Assembly (NCBI GenBank): GCA_045594645.1
Contig: JAZNYY010000059.1
Coordinates: forward strand, 31,638-95,637
Source of the DNA: Fimenecus sp045594645
GTDB taxonomy: Bacteria; Bacillota; Clostridia; Oscillospirales; Acutalibacteraceae
DNA length: 64,000 nt
Direction of reading: 5' to 3'
Shown here: positions 9,083-16,714 of the stretch, piece by piece
How the letters are laid out: the number at the start of each line of letters is the position of its first letter
How positions within the stretch are numbered: position 1 is the first letter of the stretch
The notes under the pieces: model-generated
Told to the model about the DNA's origin: nothing
Seen by the model: only the letters and a program-made list of their open reading frames with translations
Databases searched by the model: none
Program-made: the position numbers and the translations under genes

Positions 9083-9852
9083 GTTACGGTATTTTTTCTT
9101 CTGTTTATGATATTCTCACAGAAAATGTAGAATATGAAAGAATTGCCGATAAAATCTGCTCTCTGTTAACCCGCAACGGAATTAACGGAGGGCTTTTGCT
9201 TGACTTAGGTTGCGGAACGGGAACAATCGCGTTTCTGCTTGAGAAAAACGGCTATGATGTAATCGGCGTTGACCCCAGCGAAGATATGCTCGCAGTTGCC
9301 AACGAAAAGAAATATGACGAGAATTCTTCGGCAATATTTCTTTGCCAGAGTGGTGAAGAACTTGATTTATACGGCACAATTGACTGTGCGGTATGCAGTC
9401 TTGACACAATCAATCATATTCCCACACTCGAAAAAATAAGAGAAACCTTTAAAAAGATTTCTCTGTTTATGAATATGGGCGGAATATTCGTTTTTGACAT
9501 AAATACGGTGTATAAGCACGAAAAAATTCTCGGTGACAACACTTTTGTTTATGATATGGACGAGGTTTACTGCGTGTGGCAAAATACCTTTGACGCTAAA
9601 AACGGCAAAACCGATATTGACCTTGATTTCTTCATTAAAAACGAAGATGACGATTTGTTTGAAAGGTACAGTGAAAGCTTTTCGGAATATGCCTACGCAA
9701 CCGAGAATATATTAAACACATTAAAGGAATGCGGATTTTCCGTATTATCGCTTTGCGATGATTATTCAGACAATGAAATTACAGAAAATACGCAAAGAAT
9801 AACAATAGTTGCACAAAAGACTGAAAAAATATTTAAGGATGAATTGAAATGA
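9079..9852 (+). CDS. Class I SAM-dependent methyltransferase
   Basis: A 257-residue Rossmann-fold methyltransferase. Motif I is LLDLGCGTGTIAFLL, the acidic residue after beta-2 is in VIGVDPSEDML, and the later VCSLDTINHI stretch fits motif IV. The N-terminus (YGIFSSVYDILTENVEY) resembles small-molecule methyltransferases of Firmicutes that often neighbour hslO or yerC. The substrate is unknown. Start and stop overlap both neighbours by four bases, so translational coupling is likely. Confidence 0.85.
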   Translation: MSYGIFSSVYDILTENVEYERIADKICSLLTRNGINGGLLLDLGCGTGTIAFLLEKNGYDVIGVDPSEDMLAVANEKKYDENSSAIFLCQSGEELDLYGTIDCAVCSLDTINHIPTLEKIRETFKKISLFMNMGGIFVFDINTVYKHEKILGDNTFVYDMDEVYCVWQNTFDAKNGKTDIDLDFFIKNEDDDLFERYSESFSEYAYATENILNTLKECGFSVLSLCDDYSDNEITENTQRITIVAQKTEKIFKDELK

Positions 9853-10730
9853 ATAAATTAGTCAGAATGATTTCAGAGGACGGCACACTTTACTGCCTTG
9901 CTCTCGATTCAACAGAAATGGTTAAGGAAATGCAGAATATTCACAAGACCTCAAAGGTGTGCTCGGCGGCTCTTGGCAGACTTATTACTGCGGGTGCAAT
10001 GATGGGCGCGCTTTTAAAGGGCGATAAAGATACTCTTACACTCAAAATCAACGGTGGCGGGCCTGCCTCCCCGGTTGTTGCAGTTGCTAATTCAAAGGGT
10101 CAGGTTAAGGGTTATATTGGCGACAGAACAGTCAGTCTCCCCCTCAACAACAAGGGCAAGCTTGATGTTTCCGGTGCGGTAGGTAAGAACGGATTTTTGA
10201 CTATAATCAAGGATTTGGGAATGAAAGAGCCCTATTGTGCACAGACTCCCATTATTTCGGGTGAAATTGCAGAGGACATCACCGCATATTATGCCACAAG
10301 TGAGCAAACACCCACAGTTTGTGCTCTCGGTGTACTCGTTGACCCGAAAACAGAAGATGTTTTGCTTGCAGGCGGATTTTTAATTCAGTTACTCCCCACC
10401 GCTGACGAGCAGACAATTTCTCTTGTTGAAAAAGGACTCCAAGACATTAAGCCCGTTACCACAATGCTTGCAGAGGGCTTGACTCCGGAGCAGATTTGCC
10501 AGACTGTGCTTCCCGAATTCTCAATGCAATTGCTTGACACTCAAGAAGTGGAATACAAATGTGATTGCAGTGAAGAACGCGTTACCGCGGCACTCATAGG
10601 CGCGGGCGCAGACGGACTTCGCGAAATGGCAGAGGACGAAAGCACAGAGGTTGTTTGCCATTTCTGTAATAAGAAATATGTGTTCCCGAGAGAAAATATA
10701 TTAAAGCTTCTTGAAGAAGCTACAAAATGA
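9849..10730 (+). CDS. hslO: Hsp33 redox-regulated chaperonin
   Basis: A 293-residue Hsp33. The N-terminal domain has the family signature SAALGRLITAGAMMGALLKG and the substrate-binding sheet region TLKINGGGP. The C-terminal redox switch holds the four zinc cysteines as CDC (about residues 238-240) and CHFC (about 271-274). On oxidation Hsp33 releases zinc and becomes a holdase. It is the last gene of the yerC operon, and a long repeat element begins directly at its stop codon. Confidence 0.95.
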   Translation: MNKLVRMISEDGTLYCLALDSTEMVKEMQNIHKTSKVCSAALGRLITAGAMMGALLKGDKDTLTLKINGGGPASPVVAVANSKGQVKGYIGDRTVSLPLNNKGKLDVSGAVGKNGFLTIIKDLGMKEPYCAQTPIISGEIAEDITAYYATSEQTPTVCALGVLVDPKTEDVLLAGGFLIQLLPTADEQTISLVEKGLQDIKPVTTMLAEGLTPEQICQTVLPEFSMQLLDTQEVEYKCDCSEERVTAALIGAGADGLREMAEDESTEVVCHFCNKKYVFPRENILKLLEEATK

Positions 10731-10958
10731 GTTTGACAAATTGGAGTTTGTCGAAATGCAAAATGTAAAATGCAAAGTGCAAAATGAAGGGTCTGCGACG
10801 CAATTTTATACCTCACCAAATTAGAACGCAATGCTATGTAGGGTCGCTTCATGAAGCGACCGTTCCAAAGTGTGCAATTAAACTTTTTCGGGCGATTCGT
10901 GAATCGCCCCTACAAGATTACATAACCATATAAATGAGTTAGACAAATTCAAATTTGC
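10731..10958. repeat. Composite 228-bp dispersed element, copy 1
   Basis: The element starts against the hslO stop. In order it holds a hairpin GACAAA-ttggag-TTTGTC, a TGCAAAATG-type run, GGTCTGCGACGC, a two-hairpin core at 10837-10914 bounded by TGTAGGG and CCCTACA, and a terminal GACAAATTCAAATTTG palindrome. A second copy in inverse orientation lies at 48300-48524 with roughly nine of ten bases shared by eye alignment. No open reading frame of note lies inside. The nature is unknown: MITE-like or REP-like. Confidence 0.88.
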
Positions 10959-10972
10959 ATAAAACACACAAT

Positions 10973-11008
10973 AAGTCCCACCGAAATTTTGGTGGGACTT
11001 AAATTTTT
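10973..11008. terminator. Bidirectional terminator-like hairpin
   Basis: A perfect 10-bp stem, AAGTCCCACC/GGTGGGACTT, lies just past the stop of the minus-strand gene at 11009. A nearly identical hairpin stands at 15546. Confidence 0.75.
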
Positions 11009-11815
11009 CTATTCTTTTTCTTCTTGGCAAATGCTACATTTATAGCCTGTTACAACTGTTTCGTCATATGCTTTTTTATCAACTATCCATTCTTTTGTTT
11101 CGTAGTATTCGTATCCGCTTTCTGTCGTGTATTGATTACGCAATGCTTTAATGGGGTCACCGTCATAGCTCGGTTTATGCGTGCTGTCAAAATGGCTGTA
11201 ATATTCATCAAGGCTTGTGAATTTTTCATAACACACAGGACATTTGTATTTTGTAACCTTGCGTTGATTTTCAACTGTTTCGTAATGCCCGACTTCATCG
11301 TGGTGAACAGTTTTTGTTATTGCAACCCAATTATGCTCGCACTCACTTACCGAATTATTTTTATTACTTTCGGTGGTTGTTCCATTTGTGGTGCTTGTAC
11401 TGTTATTACTCTGAGTCGAAGTGCTCTCGTCCTTTTTATCGTTTACGATTGAAAAAGCATCTTTAATAGAAATTACTTGTGATACATCGTCATCTTTAGA
11501 TATGGAAGGCTCATTTTCTGCCGTTGAATTATTAAGGCTTGTGCTTTCGGTTGAATTAGTGCTTTGAGTAGTACCTTTTCCCTTATCGTCGTTTTTATCT
11601 TCGCTGAAATGACTGAAAAGTGCTGTGCCCACCGCCAACAGAAGAACGAGAACAAGTGCAATAATAATTATGATTATGGATTTTTTATTGAGCTTTTTCT
11701 TTTTTGCAGGTAATTTTACTATTACAGTCTCACTTATCCGTTCCATACAATAGGGACAGAATTTAGCTTCGCTCGGCAAATCCTTACCGCAATGTGAACA
11801 TCTAATAACACTCAT
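11009..11815 (-). CDS. Membrane protein with N-terminal zinc ribbon and C-terminal Cys/His motifs
   Basis: A 268-residue protein of unknown function. The N-terminus MSVIRCSHCGKDL...CPYC is a zinc ribbon. A lysine cluster and one strong transmembrane segment (KKSIIIIIIALVLVLLLAVG) follow, then a long Ser/Thr/Asn linker. The C-terminal part holds CPVCYEKFTSLDEYYSHFDSTH, which looks like a C2H2 zinc finger, and a final CSICQ. With the ribbon inside the cell, the second Cys/His region would be extracellular, which is uncommon. The start at 11815 follows a GGTGAT ribosome site; longer forms to 11827 are possible. A weak TTGCAT-17-TATAAT promoter lies at 11832-11860 on the minus strand. It is the first recognisable piece of an accessory stretch of unknown membrane proteins. 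Confidence 0.7.
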   Translation of the reverse strand: MSVIRCSHCGKDLPSEAKFCPYCMERISETVIVKLPAKKKKLNKKSIIIIIIALVLVLLLAVGTALFSHFSEDKNDDKGKGTTQSTNSTESTSLNNSTAENEPSISKDDDVSQVISIKDAFSIVNDKKDESTSTQSNNSTSTTNGTTTESNKNNSVSECEHNWVAITKTVHHDEVGHYETVENQRKVTKYKCPVCYEKFTSLDEYYSHFDSTHKPSYDGDPIKALRNQYTTESGYEYYETKEWIVDKKAYDETVVTGYKCSICQEEKE

Positions 11816-11874
11816 TTTCATCACCAAGAATATTATAAATGCATATTGTCAAAAATGCAAGAAATATAAAATCA

Positions 11875-11899
11875 GCGGGAGTATAAAACTCCCGCAGTG
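11875..11899 (-). terminator. GCGGGAG/CTCCCGC hairpin terminator
   Basis: A 7-bp GC stem (11875-11895) directly past the stop of the gene at 11903, with a T-rich stretch on the minus strand. It belongs to a hairpin family also seen at 22501, 29291 and 35397. Confidence 0.65.
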
Positions 11900-11902
11900 T
11901 TT

Positions 11903-12310
11903 TTATAATGCAAACAACGCTTTTAATTCTTCTAAATTATCTTTACAATCAAAACCAGAGCCCATCATTGTAGTACAATTTACAACATATTTACCGTTTG
12001 TATATACACAGTATGTAGCATCCCACTCATAACCCTCAAGAGCAGTTTTTACCTCTATCAGTCTTTTGTCACCGTCCTTGTAAATTACCTCTGATTTGTA
12101 ATTTTCGGGAACAAGACCCACTACAGTATAATAGCTTTGTTTTGCGTGTTTTTCTGCAGCATCAATGGCTTTTGATTCACCACCGCCGCCGAAAAGAGTA
12201 AATATAATATAAATACACCCGATAATTGTTATGATAGTTGGAATTGTTTTCCAATTAGAACTTTTTGATTGTACAGGTTGTTCAGCCTGAACAGTTGTAT
12301 TTTCTTCCAT
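11903..12310 (-). CDS. Hypothetical single-pass membrane protein
   Basis: A 135-residue protein without recognised domain. A polar N-terminus rich in Gln and Ser precedes one transmembrane segment (TIITIIGCIYIIFTLFG) and a Gly-rich turn, then an extracytoplasmic alpha/beta-looking domain of about 85 residues with two cysteines in YVVNCTT and GFDCKDN that could form a disulfide. It lies two bases from the gene at 12313 and is probably co-transcribed with 12313, 12513 and 12891. No function is proposed. Confidence 0.6.
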   Translation of the reverse strand: MEENTTVQAEQPVQSKSSNWKTIPTIITIIGCIYIIFTLFGGGGESKAIDAAEKHAKQSYYTVVGLVPENYKSEVIYKDGDKRLIEVKTALEGYEWDATYCVYTNGKYVVNCTTMMGSGFDCKDNLEELKALFAL

Positions 12311-12312
12311 AA

Positions 12313-12510
12313 TTATTCATTACCTTTTGTATCAGTTTCATTTTCAGTATTACTATTTTTCTTACCAGAAACAAACCCGAACACTTCTAAAACAGTTACC
12401 AAAAGCCCAAATACAGCTACCAATTTTCCAAAAGATAAATCATCAGAAAAAATCCCCAATCCTGCACAAATTACCATTCCAATTAAACATATTGCAATTA
12501 TTTTTTTCAT
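12313..12510 (-). CDS. Small hypothetical membrane protein, two TM segments
   Basis: A 65-residue protein. Two hydrophobic segments (KKIIAICLIGMVICAGLGIF and LVAVFGLLVTVLEVFGFVSG) form a helical hairpin, followed by a short polar tail rich in Asn, Glu and Thr. A GGGGGAG ribosome site lies eight bases upstream of the ATG. It is two bases from each neighbour in the same orientation. The small size and hairpin shape resemble many unannotated accessory membrane proteins. Confidence 0.6.
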   Translation of the reverse strand: MKKIIAICLIGMVICAGLGIFSDDLSFGKLVAVFGLLVTVLEVFGFVSGKKNSNTENETDTKGNE

Positions 12511-12512
12511 TA

Positions 12513-12878
12513 TTATACTCCCCCGTTTCGATCTAACCGTATATAGTTTTTTCTATATCCTTTAATTTCTTCATATATATGTTCTTTGTCCTCTGCTAAA
12601 ACGGCTTTCATTAACCAACCAACATCAATGGCTGCACGGTTTGAAGCAGTTTCATAATCAAGTTTTAAATTATCGTAATAATAAAAAATCGGCTGTAAAT
12701 CTGTACCTCGCCAATCTCTGTTCGCACCGCCAAAAAGCGTAGAAACAGAAAACTGTGTTTGTGGATTTCTTTCGCAATAATCATCAACTGATTTTTTTAT
12801 ATAATCTTTCGCTTTCTCTATTTTATTTCCACAAATATTTGCAGAAATTTTACGAATAATAATTTCCTTTTTAAACAC
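12513..12878 (-). CDS. Hypothetical cytoplasmic protein
   Basis: A 121-residue protein with no recognised family and no membrane segment. The N-terminal third is basic (MFKKEIIIRKISANICGNK); the remainder is charged and probably helical, ending in EEIKGYRKNYIRLDRNGG. It starts with GTG 12 bases after the stop of the gene at 12891, with only a weak AGAAG ribosome site, so translational coupling is likely. The start is uncertain. Confidence 0.5.
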   Translation of the reverse strand: MFKKEIIIRKISANICGNKIEKAKDYIKKSVDDYCERNPQTQFSVSTLFGGANRDWRGTDLQPIFYYYDNLKLDYETASNRAAIDVGWLMKAVLAEDKEHIYEEIKGYRKNYIRLDRNGGV

Positions 12879-12890
12879 GCTTCGACACTT

Positions 12891-13937
12891 CTAAAAATAA
12901 TCCGCCATTCTAATGTCTAATGGAATTACCACAATGTGATACTTATCATAAACTCCATTATTTACATAGTTGTTTGGCCAATAAGTAACTTTAAACTTAA
13001 TATTATACAATGTAAATTCTGAATTTATAATAGTTGCCGCTGGTAAATATTTCACTTCGCCATTTTTAATTTCATTTTTAATTTCATCGTGAGCCGATAC
13101 TCCCGGATATGTTGGACAATCTTGTAAATACACATCAATAATCGCTAACAATTCATCAATAGAAATTGTTGGGTCTGAAGTGACTAACATTATGCCATCA
13201 TCAGTATCACTCAAATACGCCGAAGACTGTTGAGCATTAGTGCAATTGCCAAGGAAAAACATTGTCATGTCTTCACTATCATTTATAACGGACATTTGCG
13301 GAGTAGTATTAACTAATGAAGAAGTTTTTGAATCGGTTTTAATTAGCTCTTTTAACTCAGAAAAGCTGGGAATGAAGTTTGATATTAAAAGGTCATCTTT
13401 CTTAGCATCATTAAACATTTCTATAATATCATCATGTACAAGAGAAATATCATCAGAAATTTTTGTTATGCTTACTTCTTCACCGTCCTCGAATGCGACT
13501 ATTCGATTATTCCTTTTTATATATATTTCTATATCTAATCCTTTGAAATACACATGTCCACTAACTGCTTTAGGATGATAATAAACTTCACGAAATACCA
13601 ATTCAGATATAATACTTTCTTCACAGCTTTCAAGGGTTAAATCTTTAATTACTTCTACATCTTTTGCGGATTTAATCATTTCTATAAAATAATCTTCAAA
13701 CAAATAGTTAGTTGTAGCAACGCCGTCACTACCAACGAAATAATACCTTCCATCAATTTTCCAAGTACCAAAAAAATAGTCGTACATTTCTTCTTCTGTC
13801 TTGAAATTTTTATCCATATTTGATATTGCAGGTATCAATATTGCAGATAGCAAAATAACTATTGCTAATACAAATGAACAAATAGTAATTATTTTTCGTT
13901 TCTTATTTTGGAATAAAAAGTTTTTAATTTTTGACAT
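12891..13937 (-). CDS. Hypothetical membrane-anchored extracytoplasmic protein
   Basis: A 348-residue protein of unknown function. A basic N-terminus (MSKIKNFLFQNKKRK) is followed by one transmembrane helix (IITICSFVLAIVILLSAILI), with the remaining 300 residues probably outside. The segment EEEMYDYFFGTWKIDGRYYFV recalls small secreted domains of Clostridia that begin with a GTW motif, but no family is claimed. It is the first gene of a four-gene minus-strand unit with its own promoter at 13968. That promoter faces a dyad and the small RHH gene on the other strand. Confidence 0.62.
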   Translation of the reverse strand: MSKIKNFLFQNKKRKIITICSFVLAIVILLSAILIPAISNMDKNFKTEEEMYDYFFGTWKIDGRYYFVGSDGVATTNYLFEDYFIEMIKSAKDVEVIKDLTLESCEESIISELVFREVYYHPKAVSGHVYFKGLDIEIYIKRNNRIVAFEDGEEVSITKISDDISLVHDDIIEMFNDAKKDDLLISNFIPSFSELKELIKTDSKTSSLVNTTPQMSVINDSEDMTMFFLGNCTNAQQSSAYLSDTDDGIMLVTSDPTISIDELLAIIDVYLQDCPTYPGVSAHDEIKNEIKNGEVKYLPAATIINSEFTLYNIKFKVTYWPNNYVNNGVYDKYHIVVIPLDIRMADYF

Positions 13938-13967
13938 AAAAATCCCTCTTTCTTTTTTGATATTTTT

Positions 13968-13996
13968 ATAATATCACACTACATTTTGTTTTGCAA
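13968..13996 (-). promoter_or_regulatory. Promoter of the 13937-11903 gene unit
   Basis: On the minus strand TTGCAA, 17 bases, TATTAT. The -35 box lies inside the left arm of the dyad at 13991. Confidence 0.65.
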
Positions 13997-14046
13997 GTGA
14001 TTTTTACTTGCAATTTTACTTGTATAATTTCATTGCGATTTGCAAT
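13991..14046. promoter_or_regulatory. Two adjacent dyads between divergent genes
   Basis: A perfect 8-7-8 inverted repeat (TTGCAAGT-gattttt-ACTTGCAA, 13991-14013) is followed by ATTGC-gattt-GCAAT (14032-14046). TTGCAA occurs three times. A TATAAT for the plus strand lies between them at 14023. The left dyad overlaps the minus-strand -35 box. This looks like an operator, possibly of the RHH protein encoded at 14073. Confidence 0.55.
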
Positions 14047-14072
14047 AAAATTTATAGTGTAGAGGTGATTGA

Positions 14073-14240
14073 ATGTTTGAAATACAAAACCAACAAAAAT
14101 CTAACAAGACAATTCGTATGCCTGATGACCTGATTAACCGTTTACAGACTATTGCCGACCAAAACAATATCTCATTCAATCAGTTAGTTGTTCAATGCTG
14201 CGAATATGCTCTTAACGATATGATGAAGTCTGATAAATAA
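14073..14240 (+). CDS. Ribbon-helix-helix DNA-binding protein, 55 residues
   Basis: A short gene encoding a probable Arc/MetJ-type ribbon-helix-helix protein. The beta strand is in NKTIRMPDDL, helix A is LINRLQTIADQN, the turn is NISFN, and helix B is QLVVQCCEYALNDM, matching the RHH pattern. A strong GAGGTGAT ribosome site lies six bases before the ATG and a clear terminator follows. RHH proteins bind DNA as dimers of dimers at short repeats, and two dyads lie directly upstream. It may be the regulator of the divergent membrane-protein unit. No toxin-like partner is apparent, so a toxin-antitoxin role is not claimed. Confidence 0.75.
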   Translation: MFEIQNQQKSNKTIRMPDDLINRLQTIADQNNISFNQLVVQCCEYALNDMMKSDK

Positions 14241-14248
14241 AACAAACA

Positions 14249-14285
14249 ACCACCCTCAATCATTATAATTGAGAGTGGTCTTTTT
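14249..14285 (+). terminator. Terminator of the RHH gene
   Basis: Arms ACCACcCTCAAT and ATTGAGaGTGGT form a stem with one mismatch, followed by CTTTTT. Confidence 0.85.
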
Positions 14286-14316
14286 GTACTATGCCGGTTG
14301 CATAGGTTTTTATTTT

Positions 14317-15015
14317 TTATAAAGATTTTTTTAATTCTTCAGCATTTGCATAGCGTTTTTGCGGGTCAAGTTGAATACATTTTTCTATTATTTTAGTAAG
14401 CTTGCCTTTATATAGCTTTTTTGAGGGATGCTCGCCCGTCAGCATTACATTCATAAGAACTCCCACGGCGAAAATGTCGGTTCGCTCGTCACTTTGGGCA
14501 AGTCCCAACTGCTCGGGTGCGGCATATCCTGCCGTGCCGATAATTTTAGTATCCTTTGACTGACCGTTTTTGAAAAGTCGTGCGGCATCAAAGTCAATAA
14601 GTTTTACTATACCGTCATCTGTAATCATTATATTTTCAGGTTTAATATCGCGGTGGACAATCCCGCAAGAATGAATTACCGTAAGGGCGTCACACACGGC
14701 TTTTACAACATGCTTCACGCCCCATTCATCATAAAGTCCGTCAGCCAGCACATCGGCTATTGAAATACCGCTGATAAATTCTTCTAATACTGTGATTTCT
14801 TCTTCATTTTCTGCCACCTCAAAAACGGCGGGAAGATTAGGAAATGAAATCCCACGCAGAATTTTATAAGCATCACCGTTGCCCTTGAATTTTCTGCAGA
14901 TTATGTCTTTTTTCAATTCATTATGACGAAGCAATAATATGGATTTTTCTTCTGTCTTTTTATAAACTTTTATCACAGAATATTGTTCTTTTAAAATATT
15001 ATCTAAAGAAATCAA
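14317..15015 (-). CDS. Soluble Ser/Thr protein kinase
   Basis: A 232-residue stand-alone Hanks-type kinase without membrane or PASTA domains. Catalytic elements are present: a lysine in IICRKFKG (about 42), HRDIKPENIMI with catalytic Asp (about 123), LIDFDAARL in place of DFG (third residue Asp), TAGYAAPEQ, and DIFAVGVLM. The glycine loop is poorly recognisable. TTG 15015 is chosen because GGGGA lies seven bases upstream; a TTG at 15033 lacks a good ribosome site. It is divergent from the gene at 15086, whose -35 box overlaps the start region. Such kinases phosphorylate Ser/Thr in regulatory proteins; the substrate is unknown, and the divergent neighbour is a candidate. Confidence 0.87.
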   Translation of the reverse strand: MISLDNILKEQYSVIKVYKKTEEKSILLLRHNELKKDIICRKFKGNGDAYKILRGISFPNLPAVFEVAENEEEITVLEEFISGISIADVLADGLYDEWGVKHVVKAVCDALTVIHSCGIVHRDIKPENIMITDDGIVKLIDFDAARLFKNGQSKDTKIIGTAGYAAPEQLGLAQSDERTDIFAVGVLMNVMLTGEHPSKKLYKGKLTKIIEKCIQLDPQKRYANAEELKKSL

Positions 15016-15027
15016 ATTAAAATCCCC

Positions 15028-15056
15028 TTGCAAAACCTTGTTAAATTTATTATACT
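15028..15056 (+). promoter_or_regulatory. Promoter of the divergent HTH-like gene
   Basis: TTGCAA, 17 bases, TATACT, about 30 bases before the ATG at 15086. Confidence 0.7.
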
Positions 15057-15085
15057 ATGAAAAAACAGATTTGGAAAGTGAAAAT

Positions 15086-15508
15086 ATGATAAAGAAGCCC
15101 ACAGACGAAATGATGGACGAATTGCTGAAGTCCAACAATATTGAAAAATACACAAAAGAGAATGAGGAATATTTTGTAGACTTGTCGATTTCACAATTTT
15201 TAAGTGAATATATAAAATCGAAAAAGCTCACAAAATCCCATATAATCAAAGGTGCTGAAATTAGCGAGATTTTTGGTTTTCAAGTTCTTTCCGGTACGAG
15301 AAATCCATCAAGAAACACTCTTTTAAGTCTTTGTATCGCTATGAATATGACTCTTGAAGAAGTGCAAGCTTCACTCAAAATTGCTAAATTTGCTCCGCTT
15401 TATCCAAAGCTGAAGCGCGACAGTATTATCATTTTGGGTATTGCCAACGGCAAGAGTGTTTGTGAAATCAACAATGAGTTGTATGATAATGACGAGGAGA
15501 CACTTTGA
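15086..15508 (+). CDS. Putative helix-turn-helix protein paired with the kinase
   Basis: A 140-residue protein. The central part resembles a diverged XRE-type helix-turn-helix: ISQFLSEYIKSKKLTKSHII, AEISEIFGFQVLSGTRNPSR and NTLLSLCIAMNMTLEEVQ match the spacing of helices 1 to 5. The N-terminal 30 residues are charged and the C-terminus (SIIILGIANGKSVCEINNELY) is unusual for a simple repressor. ATG 15086 is chosen over 15038, which would sit inside the promoter. The gene is divergent from the kinase at 14317. The pair could form a kinase-regulator module, which is an inference from position. Confidence 0.68.
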   Translation: MIKKPTDEMMDELLKSNNIEKYTKENEEYFVDLSISQFLSEYIKSKKLTKSHIIKGAEISEIFGFQVLSGTRNPSRNTLLSLCIAMNMTLEEVQASLKIAKFAPLYPKLKRDSIIILGIANGKSVCEINNELYDNDEETL

Positions 15509-15545
15509 AAGCAAAGCAGCAAACATACACCCTACATTACACACA

Positions 15546-15577
15546 AAAAGTCCCACCGAAAATTCGGTGGGACTTTT
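15546..15577. terminator. Bidirectional terminator between convergent genes
   Basis: A perfect stem, AAAAAGTCCCACCGAA/TTCGGTGGGACTTTTT, with a two-base loop. It serves the plus-strand gene at 15086 and the ferredoxin on the minus strand. The core equals the hairpin at 10973. Confidence 0.92.
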
Positions 15578-15586
15578 TCATAATAA

Positions 15587-15757
15587 TTATTCAGCCTGAG
15601 GAGCTCCAACAGGACAGCTGTCTGCACAAGCGCCGCAATCGATACAAGTATCAGCGTCGATTACATAGATGCCGTCGCCTTCAGAGATAGCCTCAACAGG
15701 ACAATCTGCTGCGCATGCGCCACAAGCGATGCACTCATCACTAATTACATATGCCAT
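15587..15757 (-). CDS. 2[4Fe-4S] ferredoxin
   Basis: A 56-residue clostridial-type ferredoxin. Two canonical cluster motifs are complete: CIACGACAADCP (Cys 9, 12, 15, 19) and CIDCGACADSCP (Cys 38, 41, 44, 48), giving two low-potential [4Fe-4S] clusters for electron transfer in anaerobic metabolism. GGGAGGG lies upstream of the ATG, and a TTGATT-16-TACAAT promoter precedes it. The gene is flanked by a bidirectional terminator, so it is probably monocistronic. Confidence 0.95.
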   Translation of the reverse strand: MAYVISDECIACGACAADCPVEAISEGDGIYVIDADTCIDCGACADSCPVGAPQAE

Positions 15758-15791
15758 GATTTATGTACCCTCCCTTTAATGATGTAATAAC

Positions 15792-15819
15792 ATTGTAACA
15801 CATAAACTCAAAAAATCAA
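15792..15819 (-). promoter_or_regulatory. Promoter of the ferredoxin gene
   Basis: On the minus strand TTGATT, 16 bases, TACAAT, in the gap after ricT. Confidence 0.5.
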
Positions 15820-15827
15820 GTACTAAA

Positions 15828-16691
15828 TTATTCAATTCCCTTTAAAGCTTCAAGTTCTTCCTTTTCAACGCGGATTTTACCGTCTCTCAAGGTCTTTACT
15901 GAATGTCGGTGGTAACTCACGGGGGCTGCGTCAGGACGACGGTCAAGACTGATTTTTAGCATACCCGTAATAAGATTGTTGTCGATTACGGTACCCTTGC
16001 CCTCAGGAGTGTCAACAATCGCGCCAACCTTTGGGGTAACACGGAGAAGATGCTCATAGGTATCCTGCTCATATTTAAGACAGCACATAAGTCTGCCACA
16101 AGTACCGCTGATTTTGGTAGGATTAAGCGAGAGACCCTGCTCCTTTGCCATTTTGATTGAAACGGGCTGAAAATCGTTTAAGAAGGTATTACAGCAGAAC
16201 GGTCTGCCACAAATTCCAAAGCCGCCGACCATACGGGATTCATCGCGAACACCAATCTGACGAAGCTCAATTCTTGTTCTGAAAACAGACGCCAAATCCT
16301 TTACAAGCTCTCTGAAATCTACTCTGCCGTCTGCGGTGAAATAGAAAAGGATTTTACTGCGGTCGAAGGTATATTCAACATCAACCAAGTTCATTTCTAA
16401 CCCGTGAGCGAGAATTTTTTCTTCGCAGATTTTAAAAGCCTCTTTTTCTTTGACCTTGTTTTCTGCTAAATCCTTGATATCCTTTTCAGTGGCAACGCGA
16501 ATAACCTTTTTAAGCGGTTTTGTAATATCGTCCTCGTTAGTGCCGTGGTTTGCCTTTGCAACAAGACCACATTCCATTCCGCGAACGGTTTCAACTATTG
16601 CGTAGTCACCCTTATTGAATTTCATTCCGTCAGCGTCAAAATCATAGATTTTTCCGCCTTCTTTAAATCTTATTCCAACAGTTTCTATCAT
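15828..16691 (-). CDS. ricT: RicT/YaaT, PSP1 C-terminal domain protein
   Basis: A 287-residue member of the RicT (YaaT) family. Signature cysteines are seen in GGFGICGRPFCCNTFL and ISGTCGRLMCCLKYE. In Bacillus RicT works in the RicAFT (Y) complex, which carries [4Fe-4S] clusters and affects RNase Y-dependent mRNA maturation and sporulation phosphorelay. The gene follows holB by 23 bases in the conserved darA-holB-ricT order. The ATG is eight bases after GGAG. No RicA or RicF gene is seen in the window. Confidence 0.94.
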   Translation of the reverse strand: MIETVGIRFKEGGKIYDFDADGMKFNKGDYAIVETVRGMECGLVAKANHGTNEDDITKPLKKVIRVATEKDIKDLAENKVKEKEAFKICEEKILAHGLEMNLVDVEYTFDRSKILFYFTADGRVDFRELVKDLASVFRTRIELRQIGVRDESRMVGGFGICGRPFCCNTFLNDFQPVSIKMAKEQGLSLNPTKISGTCGRLMCCLKYEQDTYEHLLRVTPKVGAIVDTPEGKGTVIDNNLITGMLKISLDRRPDAAPVSYHRHSVKTLRDGKIRVEKEELEALKGIE

Positions 16692-16714
16692 ATATTTACT
16701 CCTAAATTAAGGTT

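Noticed and set aside
10731..10958. Insertion sequence
   Set aside because: It is far too short for a transposase and has no open frame; only a non-autonomous element remains possible.
14073..14240. RHH gene as an antitoxin
   Set aside because: No adjacent small toxin-like gene in the same direction; the next plus-strand gene is beyond a strong terminator.
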